Counted from the first letter of the stretch, positions 1 to 12,593 are shown. The stretch: DNA of 64,000 nucleotides from Rostratula benghalensis (GCA_013399305.1 VXAI01000097.1:1721298-1785297); one strand, 5' to 3'. Notes: generated by a model from the sequence alone, not told the origin. Numbers and translations are program-made.

Positions 1-990
1 TCACCTTTGCATAACATTTGCTTTAGGGTCAAAATTACTGGGTCTTGAGGCCAGACATGGTTGTCCTTCTGGGGCACTGCTCGTATTTGCTGGGGCACTG
101 CTCACATTTAGACCTCCCACTGAGGAATGTATTAGTTTTATTTTGCTGAGCACATTGTTTAGCAAAAGTTTTTCAGTAACAACTAATTTTCCCATCCAGC
201 TATCCTCTTTATTCTATTTCACAAAGCTATGGGATTTCACATGATGCGTATTTTCATGGGATTAATATCAATGTGATGTTCTATATCCCTAATGTATCTC
301 AGCTCATTAAGTACCTTAATTCATTTTCTAAGAATGTCTTTTGCCTTCTACTCAGAAGATGTATCCATTTGTGTATCGTCATTTGTAGGCTGTTCTCAAA
401 CCCAGAGCACAGAAGAATTCTCCTGCTATTTAAAATCCCACTCAAAAGTAATGGCTCTTATACCTACATTCTAATGTCTTTCTGGTAGATCAGCTTATGA
501 TGTACCCAGTGTATAAAGCAAGCTGAATTCTCTGCCTTAGCATCAGGCTGTCACTAATTGTTTTTATATGTTTGCTATGATTACATTGTCCTCATTTCCA
601 GTATCTGTTTTGAAACACAATATTAGTTCATTTATTTCCTATGTCACAAACCAATCTCATGGTGAACATTGCTTTGCAACTTTATTGAGATAATGTTTCT
701 CATGAGAGCTTTGTCCTGCTGTTATCCCTGTGCTTTTTTTTTGATGGTAGAAGTGTCACCCTTTCATAAAGTGAATTGCTTTGATTGCAAATGGAAGAAT
801 TTGCCCCTTGTGCTGAATACATTTGGGTCTTATTGTGACTGCTGTCTTGTTTATGGTTTCTGGACCTAGCTGTGTGTTTTACCCTGGGTTCTGTCTTTGT
901 TTTTCCTTAGATGCACATCAGCGCTGCTGCTGCCTGCTGTCCCTTATGTTTGGGAATCACATTATAGTTTTGCCTCTGTGATGATTCAAG
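1..990. other. Intergenic sequence, no gene recognised
   Basis: AT-rich unique-looking DNA. Open frames here are short and carry no recognisable domain. The only structure I see is a small 21-bp tandem duplication near the left edge, listed separately. No repeat family was recognised. Confidence 0.6.
69..110. repeat. 21-bp tandem duplication, two copies
   Basis: Two adjacent 21-bp units begin with the same 14 bases (CTGGGGCACTGCTC) and then diverge over the last seven positions. This looks like a small local duplication with later point changes. No function is implied. Confidence 0.75.
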
Positions 991-1590
991 TCATAGAATC
1001 ATGAAATCATAAAATAGTTTCTGTTGGAAGGGATCTCTAAAGGTCATCTAGGGTCATTCTGGACCCCTGCCATGAACAGGGACATCTTCAACTAGATCAG
1101 GTTGCTCAGAGCCCTGTCCAACCTGACCTTGAGTGTTTCCAGGAATGCAGCAGCTACTACTTCTTTGAGTAACCCGTGACAGTGTCTCACCGCCCTGACA
1201 GTAAAAAAATTCTTCATCTAATCTAAGTCTACTCTTAGAAAAAACATTACCCCTTGTCCTTTCACAGCAGGTCCTGCTAAGACTTTTGTCTCCATCTGTC
1301 TTATAAGCCCCCTTTAAGAACTGAAAGGCCATGATAAGGTCTCTCTGGAGCTTTCTCTTCTGCAGGCTGAACAACCCCAGCTCCCTCAGCCTATCTTCAT
1401 AGGAGAAGTGCTCCAGCCCTCTGACCATTTTTGTGTCCCTTCTCCGGACCCACTCCTGTGGGTCCACATCCTTCCTGTGCTGAGAACTCCAGAGCTGGAC
1501 ACAGTACTTCAGGTGGAGGTCTGACTAGAGCAGAGTAGAAGGGCTGAATCACCTCCCTCCATCTGCTGGCCATGCTTCTCCCTATGTCCA
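991..1590 (-). mobile_element. CR1 LINE, 3' fragment, reverse orientation
   Basis: The left end has the CR1 3' tail in reverse complement (tandem TCATAGAATCATGAAATCAT), followed by the conserved AAGGGATCTCTAAAGGTCAT segment. Further right, the minus strand between 1054 and 1467 encodes the C-terminal end of the CR1 ORF2 protein, with recognisable RDTKMVRGLEHFSYEDRLRE and LGLFSLQKRKLQRDLI blocks. Frame breaks and substitutions show an old, inactive 5'-truncated copy. The right boundary is approximate: similarity fades after about 1590. Confidence 0.92.
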
Positions 1591-4397
1591 GCTAATTTGT
1601 AATATCCAAAATGTTTTCAGTTCTGTGGTAACATGGCTCAAACTGTGTGTCCCCCTTAGCATCTGGTGGCTTTTTTGCTTTGTTTCTCCATGAGCAGGAT
1701 GTAGTGGGGAACCTGTAACATGAGAGCTTCACTGCCTCTTCAGATGGTTAAATAACTTCTGAAAATTGTCCTCTGACATTAGTTCTTCCCATTGAAATGG
1801 TTTTGAGAATGTAATTATTGCACAGGCAATGATTTTAGTCTGTGATGTTTCTCTCCTGTGCCTCTTGGAAGCCTTGAAAGGTCCCAGTAATTTTCTCAGC
1901 TGCTCTGTCACCTGCAGCTTTGGACTGAGCAGTTCAGAGGACCTTGTTCCCCCTTTTTTATCTGAAGGCTGACCTAACTCCAGAGCAGCACACAGGAGAA
2001 GTGACACATAACTTGCTCATTGGACACTGAACTCTGTTCCTTCCCTCAAGCACTATCCATGTTGCTCTGCTCAATTTTTAACACTTAGTCTCAGGGAAAT
2101 CACATCCTTTAAGACCACAAGGGACCAGCTTTATCATGTACAATGCTCTTCACACGCAGCCGTGGGATTTCACCAGTGCTTCTGCACCCACTCTATGGCC
2201 TTCTTTGCACTAGAAAATATCAGCTAGACAGATACTCACCTTTGATTTAATGATCTCTGCTGACAGGGGTGTTGCTTTATTCCTAGTTATGTGTTTCTAG
2301 TGGTTAATTATATTCACCTAAAGATTTACATATGGTGTCTTGCCTGAGGCCATGGCAATGCTTTCAGAGGAAGTTTCTGATGCTGAGGCCAAGGACAAGA
2401 TGCTGACAGAGGTGACTGCTCACTTTGCTCCAGGGTTGTCGCTGGTCCTTAGCCCTTTCACTCTACTCAGTGTCGTTGCTGAGCTGGTGAAAATTCTTTT
2501 TGTGCCCCAACACCCTCTGTTTGAAGGCTTTCCCTGGGAGCAGGCACCTATGCTGTCCCCTCACTGGGCTACCTTGCCTCCTCCAAGGATTTAACCAAAG
2601 CCAATCTTCCTCCCTCTGGAGGTGACAGCCATGGGCATAACCTTCACGTTTTTTTCTCCCATCACTTTCTAGCTGCTCCTCTGATAGGTTTTGCCTAAGG
2701 GAAATATAAATAAGCTGAGGAGAAACAGTCTTCACGTCTACACAGGCAATGAGCACGTCCTCCTTTAATCTTATGTCACATAATTTTTTAAATTGAACTT
2801 CTTTAAGTTCTCATTAATACACCAATTTTGTAGCTATTCTTGGAAACATACCTGTAATTTCACAGTAGCCATTTAAAAGCACTGAACCCAGGATTCAGCT
2901 AAGCAGTATGTAAGTGCTTGTAGTTGACCAAATGAATTTGGGCTGTCAGAATGTCTAGTGAGCTCTATATAACTCACCTCTGCTCCACAGACTGGGGCTA
3001 ACAAGAGGCTTTCCCAGGAATTCATCTCATGTTTTGGGTATTTTTTTTCCTTTTTCCAGGTTATTAATAAGATAATAAATAGCACTAACATGGGCAGGGT
3101 TCTTGTGGGAATCCATGAGTTGTACTGTGGGAGCTGTTGCGAGTGTACAGCTTCCAAGCTGTGGTGAGGAGCTGGTGGCTTTTGGGGGTCTGTATGGTCA
3201 GGTCCATGTTTAGATTAGCAAGTGAGAACTAGTGACAGACCCAGGTGCTGTCCCCACACCTGCATGTCCCTGTGCCCTGGGAAAATCACTGTGCCTGTCA
3301 CTGGAGAGCAGTAGCTGTTCCAGGACATGCATGCTGCAAAGCTGCAAAGCACAAGAGAAAAACAGGCTGAGGATTACTCTCCTTCTTCAAACTATAGACC
3401 AAAATGTGCAGGTGACAGAGTGAAACTGTCCCATAGCAGAGACCGACCTGGATAGACCTTTGCTTCCAGTAAAATTCAGTATGGGATTGTCCGGTAACGT
3501 GGCTCAGCCAAGCATGTGCAGGGACCCTGAGTGGCTGCTGGCTCCAATGCTGGCAGCAACTCTGCTTCTGCCTGGGGCTGTCTGACCTCCACACTCACCT
3601 GGCCCATCCCTCCAGACCACAGCAAGAGATGACAAATTCACCACATGACACATATCCCCAGGTGGGGATACAGGATGGAGGCTGCTTCAGCATCGCACAA
3701 GTGACTCAGCCTCCCATCTCAGAGCATGTTTCTTAATTTAGATGTACTGGGCTATGGTTCCTTCAGACATTCATCCCCATGCCCAACCTCCATAGGCAGC
3801 AGAGAGGCATTTTCTTTATTGCCAATTCTCTGATGCCCTCCTGTGTCTTACCGTAGGTGACTGACAGCACCGCTGTGGCACCAGTGGGTAAGGAGGAGTT
3901 GTCTCATGAAGGGAAACATTTCCACAGCATGAGCAGACAAGTAATATAAATTGCTTTAGAAACACCACTGCTAGTGCTTAACTCCAGAGCTTGGCCCATG
4001 TATCATTGAGGTGTTGTCCAAATGATTTTGGAACCAAGGTCTCCAAACAAGTCCCACCTTAATTAATACACATCAGGGGCTAAGATTGAGCTCACATTAT
4101 TACTAAATTCTCTTCATTTAAGTAATGTGTCTTAGTACTGAAGATGCCTCTTGCTAGCCAGTGAAGCAAGAGGTGATGATTTTCTTTTCGAAGTGAAATC
4201 CTAACAATGTCACACAGAGGATATGGTGGGACTCCTAGGATAAACCCCCTCAATCACTGCTTGAAGTGAGAGCGTGGAAGCGGTCAGTTGTCCACCCTGT
4301 TTGCCGTACCTTGTCTCTGGCTGCTGTTCTATTGCTGCACTCTCAGAAAGGCTAATAGCAAACCCATAGAACAAGGCATAGAGAGAAAGTAATGACA
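1591..4397. other. Intergenic sequence, no gene recognised
   Basis: No exon-like coding block, RNA gene or recognisable repeat. Open frames at 2340-2594, 2463-2756, 2873-3157 and 3298-3594 overlap on opposite strands and show no domain, so I treat them as chance frames. Confidence 0.55.
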
Positions 4398-4545
4398 TTT
4401 ATTATTATTATTTTTATTATTAATTATTTTCATTAAGATAGCTCCTAGCAGCTGAGGCACAGAACGGGGCCCTGCTGGGGAAGGCGCTGTGCAGACACAA
4501 CAGAAAGGCAATGCCTGCCCCAAGCAGCTTAAACATTAAGCAAAA
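4398..4545 (+). repeat. Ancient sauropsid dispersed repeat with TTA-rich head
   Basis: A TTA-rich stretch (4398-4430) leads into a block with GGGGCCCTGCTGGGG, AAGGCGCTGTGCAGACACA and TGCCTGCCCCAAGCAGCTTA. In my recollection this order (TTATTATT head, 'GGCGCTGTACAAACACA', 'CCCTGCCCCAAAGAGCTTACA') is typical of an old interspersed repeat common in turtle and crocodile genomes and only relictual in birds. The family name is not assigned. Similarity is clear over about 130 bases and heavily mutated. The right end is approximate. Confidence 0.6.
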
Positions 4546-7199
4546 AGATTACAAGAGCAGAGACTAGGTCTACTTCCCTTCTGCAGTAGTGAAAATATGA
4601 AAATCAAAGATTATTGCCTGACAGATGTTTCCATAAAGCAATAAAATGAGCAAGGAGAAAAGCAGTCTTGCATGAAGACAATAATTTCCCTTTGGATGCA
4701 TGATTGCTGCTTCACCAGGACGTTTTCCATGTAACTCTACATCCCCCTGCCTGGCAGCTGTTCCTCTCTCTGAGCAAGTGCTTCAAGCCAACAAGGGAAA
4801 GCCTTGGGACAGGAAAACCTTTTGAGTGGGAAACCTCCACAACACACCTCTTCAACCCTGTGCATGCTCTGAGACCTCATCTGCCTCCCACGGGGAAACT
4901 ACTCCCAAGGGTCTGACTCAGTACTCTACAAAAATACTTAATGTGGTCTCTGCAAGGCTGTGTGTCAGAATCGCTCCAAATATTTTATTGATGGGACAAT
5001 ACCCACCTGCAGTGTAATGCTCAGGTCCAAAGACAGCCCTTAGCCTCTCCATACCAGCGATGACACTTATGTAAGGGTGACTCATGCCCTGAGCAGCTAA
5101 AGCTCTTGGATGCTATTTTCTCCTCAATAGCAGTGCATGTAAGCTAGGGTCTGATTTTGGAGCTGAAACTGCTTATTTCATCCCCCAGCATTTCTGTGGC
5201 CAGCAGGGAAAAGGCACTAATGCAAATTTCTGTTTTGTGGTAAAAAAAGAAGACAGCTTCATTTAGTAATGCCCATGTATTGTTTAAACATTTATCACTT
5301 TGCTCTTTCTCAGAACCAGTTCTCATCAATTTATCATGCACCTTACATTTTGCTACCTACATTTTCTTACTTTGGTGAAGGCAACCTGAAGAGGTAAAAT
5401 ACCAACTGAGAGACACTTTGCAAGTTGGTGGCTGGGTATCTGAATGCCCCTGCTGCTCTGCATTGGGAAAAAATGTTCCTCTCTTCCACCTGCAGCGTTT
5501 TCTCCATGCTAGCACCTTCCCTCTCCACCAGGACAGCTGGCCACTGACCAGGCACTGAAATAAGACATCAGAGAGGTGGAGAAAACAGCTTCTGTTATCT
5601 CCCTCTGCCCACCTTGGCAGCCAGGCAGTGGGCAGCATTGGCGGGAGCCACATTTTTGTTCCCATGGGTGCTGGAGCCAGTCAGTGCCCAGCTGGAGGGC
5701 TGTGGTGAACAACTGCAGCAGTGGTACCTCCTCCCCAGACAGAGTGCTAGGGCAAAAGCTGTGACCTGCTCCTCTGGCTCTGGGCTTGGAGCCTGGGATG
5801 GTCTACAAAAGTCTGGCTGATCCCTGGCCAGGAAAAGCCCTTCAGCACCCTCCTCTACCCCTCACAGTTAACTGTCTGCTTCCACCATGGGGTTGGTGGA
5901 CACCTAGAAAGCCAGCAGAGAAGGATGGCATCTCTCCCTGTCCCTTGATGGCCATGGACAGGGGGCAGTGGGGACCTCTCCCTAGGTGGGTAAGGGGACA
6001 TCTAGGATGTGGCATGTTTCCCATGCTGATCACCCCAAAAGGGTTTCATGCTGCACCAAATTCCAGCTTTGAAGATTTAAGAGTAGGCTGGCTGCTACCC
6101 CCCACCATGCAGGAGTTGTTTCTTTACAATGTATGTTTTATTTATAGATTAACATTAGCATTTGCAAGAGGAATGACTTGGGCTCAGAGTTATCGCTTCC
6201 TATTAACCTGAAATTATTGAGTGTCTGAAATTCGTGAGGAAACCCAGTGAGCAGAAAGTATCAGAAAAATGTTCCTCTGCTTTCCTTGAAGCAGAGAATA
6301 AACAACCTCCTCCCTTTGGAGAGCTGTGCAAAACCACAGAAATGTCAGATGAGAGCACCAGGCAATCATCTTTTTAAAGAATCACAAACATTATCCATTT
6401 GCAATGTAACGTGGGTACAACTCTTAATATATATTGCATAACATGTGCATTATCAGATTCCTATTCCTATTCCTAAATCATTAATAACTGATTTTAGATT
6501 GCACAGAGGGGTAGATCCTGCAGCCCTTTTGTGTGTGTTACAGCCCTCGCTCCTAAGGTCCCTCCAGCAACAATGTGGCAGGCTTGGGTATTAGTTTGAA
6601 CAGGTTTTGAGGGGTCTGGAGGCAAAAAAAAATATCCAGCTATGCAGGATTGGGCATGGGATCAGGGAAGGGCTGCAATGGCTCCCTTGCTCCACTACTA
6701 TGGGGCCAGTCCCATTCATATGCCTAAGAGAGGGATTCTGTGCCAGCCTGTGGGTAGCCTGAGAGAGGGCAGGGCTCATCTTGGCAAGTTTAGACACTTA
6801 CAGTCTAGTCATCTTAATCTGGTTGCCTAGGTCCTTCCTTCATCCCACCTGGGCACTAGCTGCCCTACACAGAGGTGGCTGAAGAGTCAATAAATATGTG
6901 GGCTGAGCTGCTCTCCCATCTTCCTCCCTGACAACAGGCAGAACTTCACTGACTAGCTCATGAGAGATGTCTGTTTTTCGTAGATGTCTAAGTGATCCAG
7001 CACGGAGCCTAGGCTGTGAGGAGGAGGACAGTCCTCACATCTCCAGGGTAGCCCCTGCAATATGCAGAAGGCCACATACTGTCCCTAAGCCCCGAAACCA
7101 GGGCATAGTGAGGGAAGGAAGCTTACTCTTGTCATTTAACCTCCACATCTGAAACACAATATTTTTAGTGCCTCATTTTCAGACATTCTTCCTCTTCAT
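4546..7199. other. Intergenic sequence, no gene recognised
   Basis: No gene or repeat recognised. Several open frames around 5.4-6.2 kb overlap in multiple frames on both strands, including a 141-residue frame at 5786-6211. They are GC-richer than their surroundings but lack domains, splice context or any family signature. Confidence 0.5.
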
Positions 7200-7345
7200 T
7201 CAGCCAAATCAGGAGTAATCACTTGCATTTATGCAACAACTTTCAGGCAGAAGGAGTCTAAAATGCTTTACAGATCCAAAATGGCTATTTACATTGCTTT
7301 TTATTTAATCCTCCTCATGCTCCAGTTAGGGACAAACCGGTATCA
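7200..7345 (+). repeat. MIR/CORE-SINE-like ancient repeat relic
   Basis: The segment contains ATTTATGCAACAACTTTCAG, AGTCTAAAATGCTTTACAG and then TTATTTAATCCTCCTCATGC. The order 'TTTAT..CACCTTTCA', 'CTCAAAGCGCTTTACA', 'TTAATCCTCACAACA' is what I know from ancient amniote MIR/CORE-SINE type repeats. The copy is strongly diverged and edges are approximate. Retention of such a relic may reflect conservation, but that is inference. Confidence 0.45.
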
Positions 7346-8444
7346 ATCAATTCTTTCTGCGCTTATGAACTTTCATGATCTGTGACTGACAACTCTAATA
7401 ATCTTCTTTATGAAGCCTAGGCATCATCCAGAGTAGCACCTAAATGGTCCACAGGAGTTGTAATTAAAATTAAGCCGCCCATGGGTTGCTTTGATTACAA
7501 CAGGGCAGGCCAGCTTAACCTTCAATTTATGCTGACTTGAAAGATGGCTCATATGGAGAACCTGTATACCAGACATAGATTTGAATTAATTATGCTGATT
7601 CTCTGCTTTTATTTTACTATCTGATTAGGCTTACAAATGAAATCACAGTCCCATCCTTCACAAGAGCTTTGGTGTGAATGCCAAGTCCCAGCAGGCTGCT
7701 GTGAGGTACCTGTGGGCTTTCCATTCATTCTCCAGCACAAGGGATCTGTTTGGGCATCCGCAGGAGGTGGTGGCTTGTCACACACCCGCTGCTGAGCTAT
7801 TGCTGGATGCAGACACAAAGCTCCTAATTCCGTCACATAACTGGTGGGCTGCAGACTTGTACTGAGCATGAGCAACCCTGACAAACCCCAGGTCATCCCG
7901 GTCCTTCTGCTTCTCACAAACAGAGCAAGCTTTTTGGTGCTCATTGTCTTCCAGCTGCATGGAATAAGCTCTTAATTAGCATCAACAATGTCTGAAAAAC
8001 CAATTAGAAAATATGGTTTCTCAGGTAAGGCTATTTTCTAACTTCTGTCTACCAAAATATAGATTCACAGAGGGCAGTTTGCAGAAATTAAGCTCTCTCA
8101 TGTTGTGTAGCTTGAAAAGTCAGAACTGAAAGGTGGTGGATGCATTTCAGCAAAGCTGTAATTTTGTTACAGACACTTTTAGAAAATGTCAAAGCAGAGA
8201 TATGGAGCCTTCTCCCCCCAGTAAGTTTACCAAATCCACTGGTATAGGATTAGTGACATGTAACATAGCTTCTTGTCAACTGTCTTGCCTAACTTCTTAA
8301 CAATTTTATTTTCAGAGGTTTCTTTCCTTTTCTTTTCTAAAAGCCTGTATCATATCAACAACTGAACTTCAGTGTCCCTCATACTGTATTGTTTTTCCAG
8401 TAGGGTGGCTTAGGGGTTTTCTTCAAATGCCTGTTTTTCCTTGG
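7346..8444. other. Intergenic sequence, no gene recognised
   Basis: Unique-looking DNA between the ancient repeat and the LTR. Short open frames at 7609-7944 and 7674-7865 lie on opposite strands and have no recognisable domain. Confidence 0.5.
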
Positions 8445-9010
8445 TGTCATGGTTTAACCCCAGATGGCAACCAAGCACCACACTCGTTTACTCTCCCCAC
8501 AGTGTGATGGGAGAGAATCAGAAGAGTAAAAGTGAGAAAACTTATTGTGTTGAGATAAAGACAGTTTAACAGGCAAAGCAGAAGCCACGCATGCAAGCAA
8601 ATCAAAACAAGGAATTCATTCACTGCTTCCCACTGACAGGCAGGTGTTCAGCCATCCCCAGGAAAGCAGGACTACACCATGTGTCACTGCTACTTGGGAA
8701 GACAAACACCATCACTCCGAATGCTTCCCATTTCCTTCTTCCCCCAGTTCTATGTGCTGAGCATGATGTCCTAAGGCACAGGACACCCCTTTGGTCAGCT
8801 GTTCCAGCTGTGTCCCCTTCCGGCTTCTTGTGCACCCCCAGCCCACTTGGCTGGTGGGGTGGTTGTGAGGAGCACAAAACACCTTGACCCTATGCAAGCT
8901 CTGCTCAGCAACAGCCATCTATCAGCACTGTTTTCAGCACAAAACCAAAACATAGCCCCATACTAGCTATTTTGAAGAAAATTAACTCTTTCCCAGCCCA
9001 AACCAGCACA
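8445..9010 (-). mobile_element. Solo LTR of an avian endogenous retrovirus
   Basis: About 566 bp, read on the minus strand, begins TGTGCTGGTTTGGGCTGGGA and ends TTAAACCATGACA, so it has retroviral TG...CA ends. I recognise it as a very widespread bird ERV LTR. In sense orientation a decayed TATA-like segment precedes a CTGGGGGAAGAAGG tract near 8741-8755, and a decayed polyadenylation region (GTTAAACTGTCTTTATCTC) lies near 8550-8570. No gag, pol or env sequence and no second LTR adjoin it, so it is a solo LTR left by recombination. The five flanking bases on each side (CTTGG and CTCTG) do not form a clear target-site duplication. The subfamily name is not assigned. Confidence 0.88.
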
Positions 9011-11600
9011 CTCTGACAAAACACTATCCTTTTACAGCAGCAAAGACATACCATGTACTTTTACTGCACCTGGGATGGATCCAGCCTGTCTTTTTCATTG
9101 GCACCTTTAGATGTAATACAGGCAAAAAGCTACTCTGCTCTTTCATTGGTAAGCATGGCACAAAATAGATGCTCTCTTTCTTGCTGCCTGTCATTAGTCC
9201 ATGAACAGATGTGTACTTTGAGATGAGAAAATACACTTTAACTAGAATTGAGTGACTGCCGGTGCTGATGACCATGTTTGTTGCTCCCACCCTTGGTGAT
9301 CCCTGGGGTACCACTGTCCCCAGCTGCCTGGCTGATGCAACTGACTTGCCAGGGCAAAGCTGGCAGTCATACCTCTTTTCTAGGCAGCTGCCAGGTGTCC
9401 CAGCTTGGCTAAATGGAGAAGGAGAAACCCTCATCCCTCTTTGCACCTGCAAAGTGGCAGGGGGCAGAGATGGATCCCTCTTGAGAGTGAAGGCACCCTG
9501 CAAGCAGACCACAGCACCAGCACACGGTCCAGTTGGTGGCATGTAGGATTCTTAGAGGTTAGAAAATAATGGCCAGGCCCAGATTACTCCTTGCATGCAA
9601 TTTTAAAAATTTCTCCTTAAACTAAAGGCTTTTCAAGACACTGCTCTTGCAAGTTCAGGTTTCTGATGTGATAATTTCTGCTGCTCTTCTGCTGACCTGA
9701 GGATATCCTTATTGAGAATTACTTCCCATCTCCTGTCAGGTTTTAGGTCCAGCACCCAAGCAGCTCCGTCAAACACCGTCTTAAAACATCTGCTGCAATG
9801 ATGACAGAATGCTGACTGTCTTGGTAGGCAGTCTTTGAAGAGTTTAAGCCTAAAATTCCTCTCCCTCTCAACTTCAGGCACTGAGGTGTTGCAGCAAGAG
9901 GCACAGGGTTGGAATAGGGGTTGGTCTTACTCTGAAAAGGGAGATCAGGAATTCATCAGATATTTGGCTTATCTTGCACTGTCTTCCAAGTGTTTTAGCA
10001 AGGCTTTTTGTATGTTGCTTGAGCTTTACTTCTTCATTTCCACAAATTATTAAACTGCCAATCTTCATATTGCTGGTGAAATCCTATTAAAATGTTTCCA
10101 ATTATCATTACAAATTGAATATTCTCTCATGTGTCTCATGTACTATGAATCCTATTTTATTAACACTGCAATATTTCAGGTCTAGAATTAAAGAGAGAAG
10201 GATTGGTATAGTAATTAGTCCTTGAAATAATTTTATCTGTAATGTTTTGCCACCATTTAATATTCGGTGAGATAATGACAGAGCTCTTCCTAGCAGCATT
10301 TCTGTTTCTGCATTGCTATGATGCCATATGAAATGGGAATTAGTTTAGCTGGGAAAGGGCGGCATCCAAATTGTCTGTGGTAGTTGAGGAGTATCTTTGG
10401 ACAGTGATTATAAAAGTAAGGAAAGGAGAAGGGCCAGGCTTTGTGTGGCTTTCAGAAAGCCTGGGACACATATTCATCCCCACAGAGTATCGCCAGGGGA
10501 GAGGAAAGATGTGAAGAAGGAATGGGCTGAGAGAGTGCTCTGCCAGTCTGTGAGGCTGTCTCGGGGGGTTGAGCACTCCCTGTGCCCTACAACAGCAAGG
10601 GAGGAGCCCAGAGCTTGTCTTTGCCTTAGCTATAAATGAACCCCCATTATGTTTCTTAGTGACTGGGTACAATCCTGCCCCTTCTGGGACCACCTTACCT
10701 GCATATATCACCTTTCTGGCAAGTAATGATCTATGGCAGACCAGACCATGTCCCGTTTCTAGGACAGCTTCTCCAAAGAGTTTCCTTCAGCACTGACTTG
10801 ACCTCTAGAAATCTCAGCCACAAAATCACGCCTAAACAGTGAACAATAAATTTCAAAGAGGGGTTTAAATAAGCAAGGATGTGCAGGGAGGAGAAGAAGG
10901 AAGAACCACAGCCTCTCACCAATTTTGGAAGCATGCATTATTCCCAAGGGCAAACATATCACTAGTAGCTCCTTGTGTTTCCAGAGTGTCTCTCCAACAC
11001 TGTTCTGATGAAGAGAGTGCAGCCCTACCATGGATGATGTGCTGGGCAGTGAGGCTTGGTCTGTCCTCTCCCACCATCAAGCACCTTGCACTGCCGCCAG
11101 AGTGGAGGTGGAGATTACTCTGTGGAGGGATTTTGCTCCGCTGCTTTGAACAGTGAACTACAGTCATGTTTGATTGCTAAAGCCATCCTGCACCACTGTT
11201 GGGAGGCACAGCTCTTGGAGATGGTCTAGAGATGCTGCCCTTTTTCCTCTTAATGTCAGCAGAAGCTGAAGCTGCGGTTGTTACCACTAATTACCTGAAT
11301 ATATCTCTTGTGCAGGGAGGTTAAGTTTTAATTTACCTCCTGCTGCGTCAGTGAAATGTCAAGAAGAGAAAGCACGTTATGAAGCACCATGTAGAGCCAA
11401 GGTAGATATGGGAGGTCAGTTAACAGTTTAGGTGCTTTTCAAATCTTTCAGGTTTTCTTTTCATAATTGAAATTAATATGGTTGTTTTCATGGCTGCTTT
11501 TATTATGCTGTTGCTTCCTTCTTAGAGCTCTTGAAGTATCGTCAGTGTGCAGCTGATTGTTAACTACTAAGGGACAGGTTATTAAGTGTAACAGCCCTTA
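9011..11600. other. Intergenic sequence, no gene recognised
   Basis: No gene, RNA or repeat recognised. The longest frame (172 residues, minus strand, 9024-9542) begins next to the LTR and has a low-complexity composition with no domain. I consider it spurious. Confidence 0.5.
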
Positions 11601-11984
11601 GACAAAGAAAGCCAGAGAACCAAACAAAACAGAATTAAGTCAATTGGCTACAAGAAACAGATTTCAGTAACGAAAGGAAGATAATAGATAATGGTTTGTG
11701 GAAAAACAGTTTAAAAGAAGAAGTAGTTGAGGAGTATTGTCAGTTCTTTCTGGAAAATGAGGTTACAATACAACTGGAAACCCTACCAGCATGTAGGCAG
11801 GCTGGAAATTACAGCAGGAGACCAGTTTGGATAAATTCCAGCTACTCAGTGAATTCATACAAGAACGAAATACAGAGAAAACGGGCATGAGGTCAAGTGA
11901 GTAAGGATGAATATCAAAGGACAGCATGTGCTGGAGGGGAGAAAATCAAATTCAAGTGAAAAGGAAATAAAGAACAGGAAAAAC

Positions 11985-12260
11985 TAGAGTTTATGGAGGT
12001 ATTAACAGAAAAAAGAAATATCAGAGAACACATTGGTCCACTACTCACTGCAGAAGAAAAGCTAATGGGAAGCAATACTGAGGAGGCTGAACTAAAGAAT
12101 GTCTTTTTTGACTCAGTTTTCACTAGAGACATTGGTAGTGATCAAACAGCTAATGTTGCAGAGGGGAAATGGCACAAATTCAGGCTAAATGGAAAGAACA
12201 GGAAAGTGAAAGACATTAGAAACTACAGCAGTACATAAAATATTTTGAAATTGTTGAAGC
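11985..12260 (+). mobile_element. Diverged CR1-like LINE, endonuclease-RT linker relic
   Basis: The + frame at 11993-12238 contains 'EEAELKNVFFDSVFT', which matches the CR1 ORF2 linker pattern 'EKAEVLNAFFASVF' that precedes the reverse transcriptase. The same pattern, better preserved, occurs at 18625-18680 in this window. The purine-rich sequence upstream (11600-11985) may belong to the same old element but I cannot show it. This copy is much more diverged than the CR1 at 12.6 kb, so the two may be separate insertions. Confidence 0.5.
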
Positions 12261-12455
12261 CTGATGAAATTTGAAAGTTGGGTGCTCTACAAGGGTACTT
12301 TGAGAACTGGCTGTGCAATTTCAGAGTAGAGTGAGGAACCAGGAAACAACATAAAAGAAAATTGTATGTCTCGCTAAAGAGAGACAGAAGGAAGATCTGG
12401 TAAATGCTTTATTTAGCTTAATTCTGATTCCCAGTACTGGGAAGTAAGTACTGGA

Positions 12456-12471
12456 AGTACTTATAAGTACT
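12456..12471. repeat. 16-bp perfect palindrome
   Basis: AGTACTTATAAGTACT equals its own reverse complement. It lies in a locally repetitive stretch where AAGTACTGGA-like units recur (12435-12475). It is probably a product of slippage and I assign no function. Confidence 0.8.
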
Positions 12472-12593
12472 GGAACAAACAAACATCCTAATTGTAAGTG
12501 CTTCAAAGATAACAAATATACAAGTAATAACCACTGTAGAATTGTCATATATTAATAACATGTACTGATGGGGAAAAGGGGAACATAACCCCC

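Noticed and set aside
5786..6211. 141-residue + strand frame
   Set aside because: Tryptophan- and proline-rich, no family match recognised, no exon context.
9024..9542. 172-residue minus-strand frame beginning just beyond the LTR
   Set aside because: Not retroviral in character and has no domain; an overlapping + frame is equally open.
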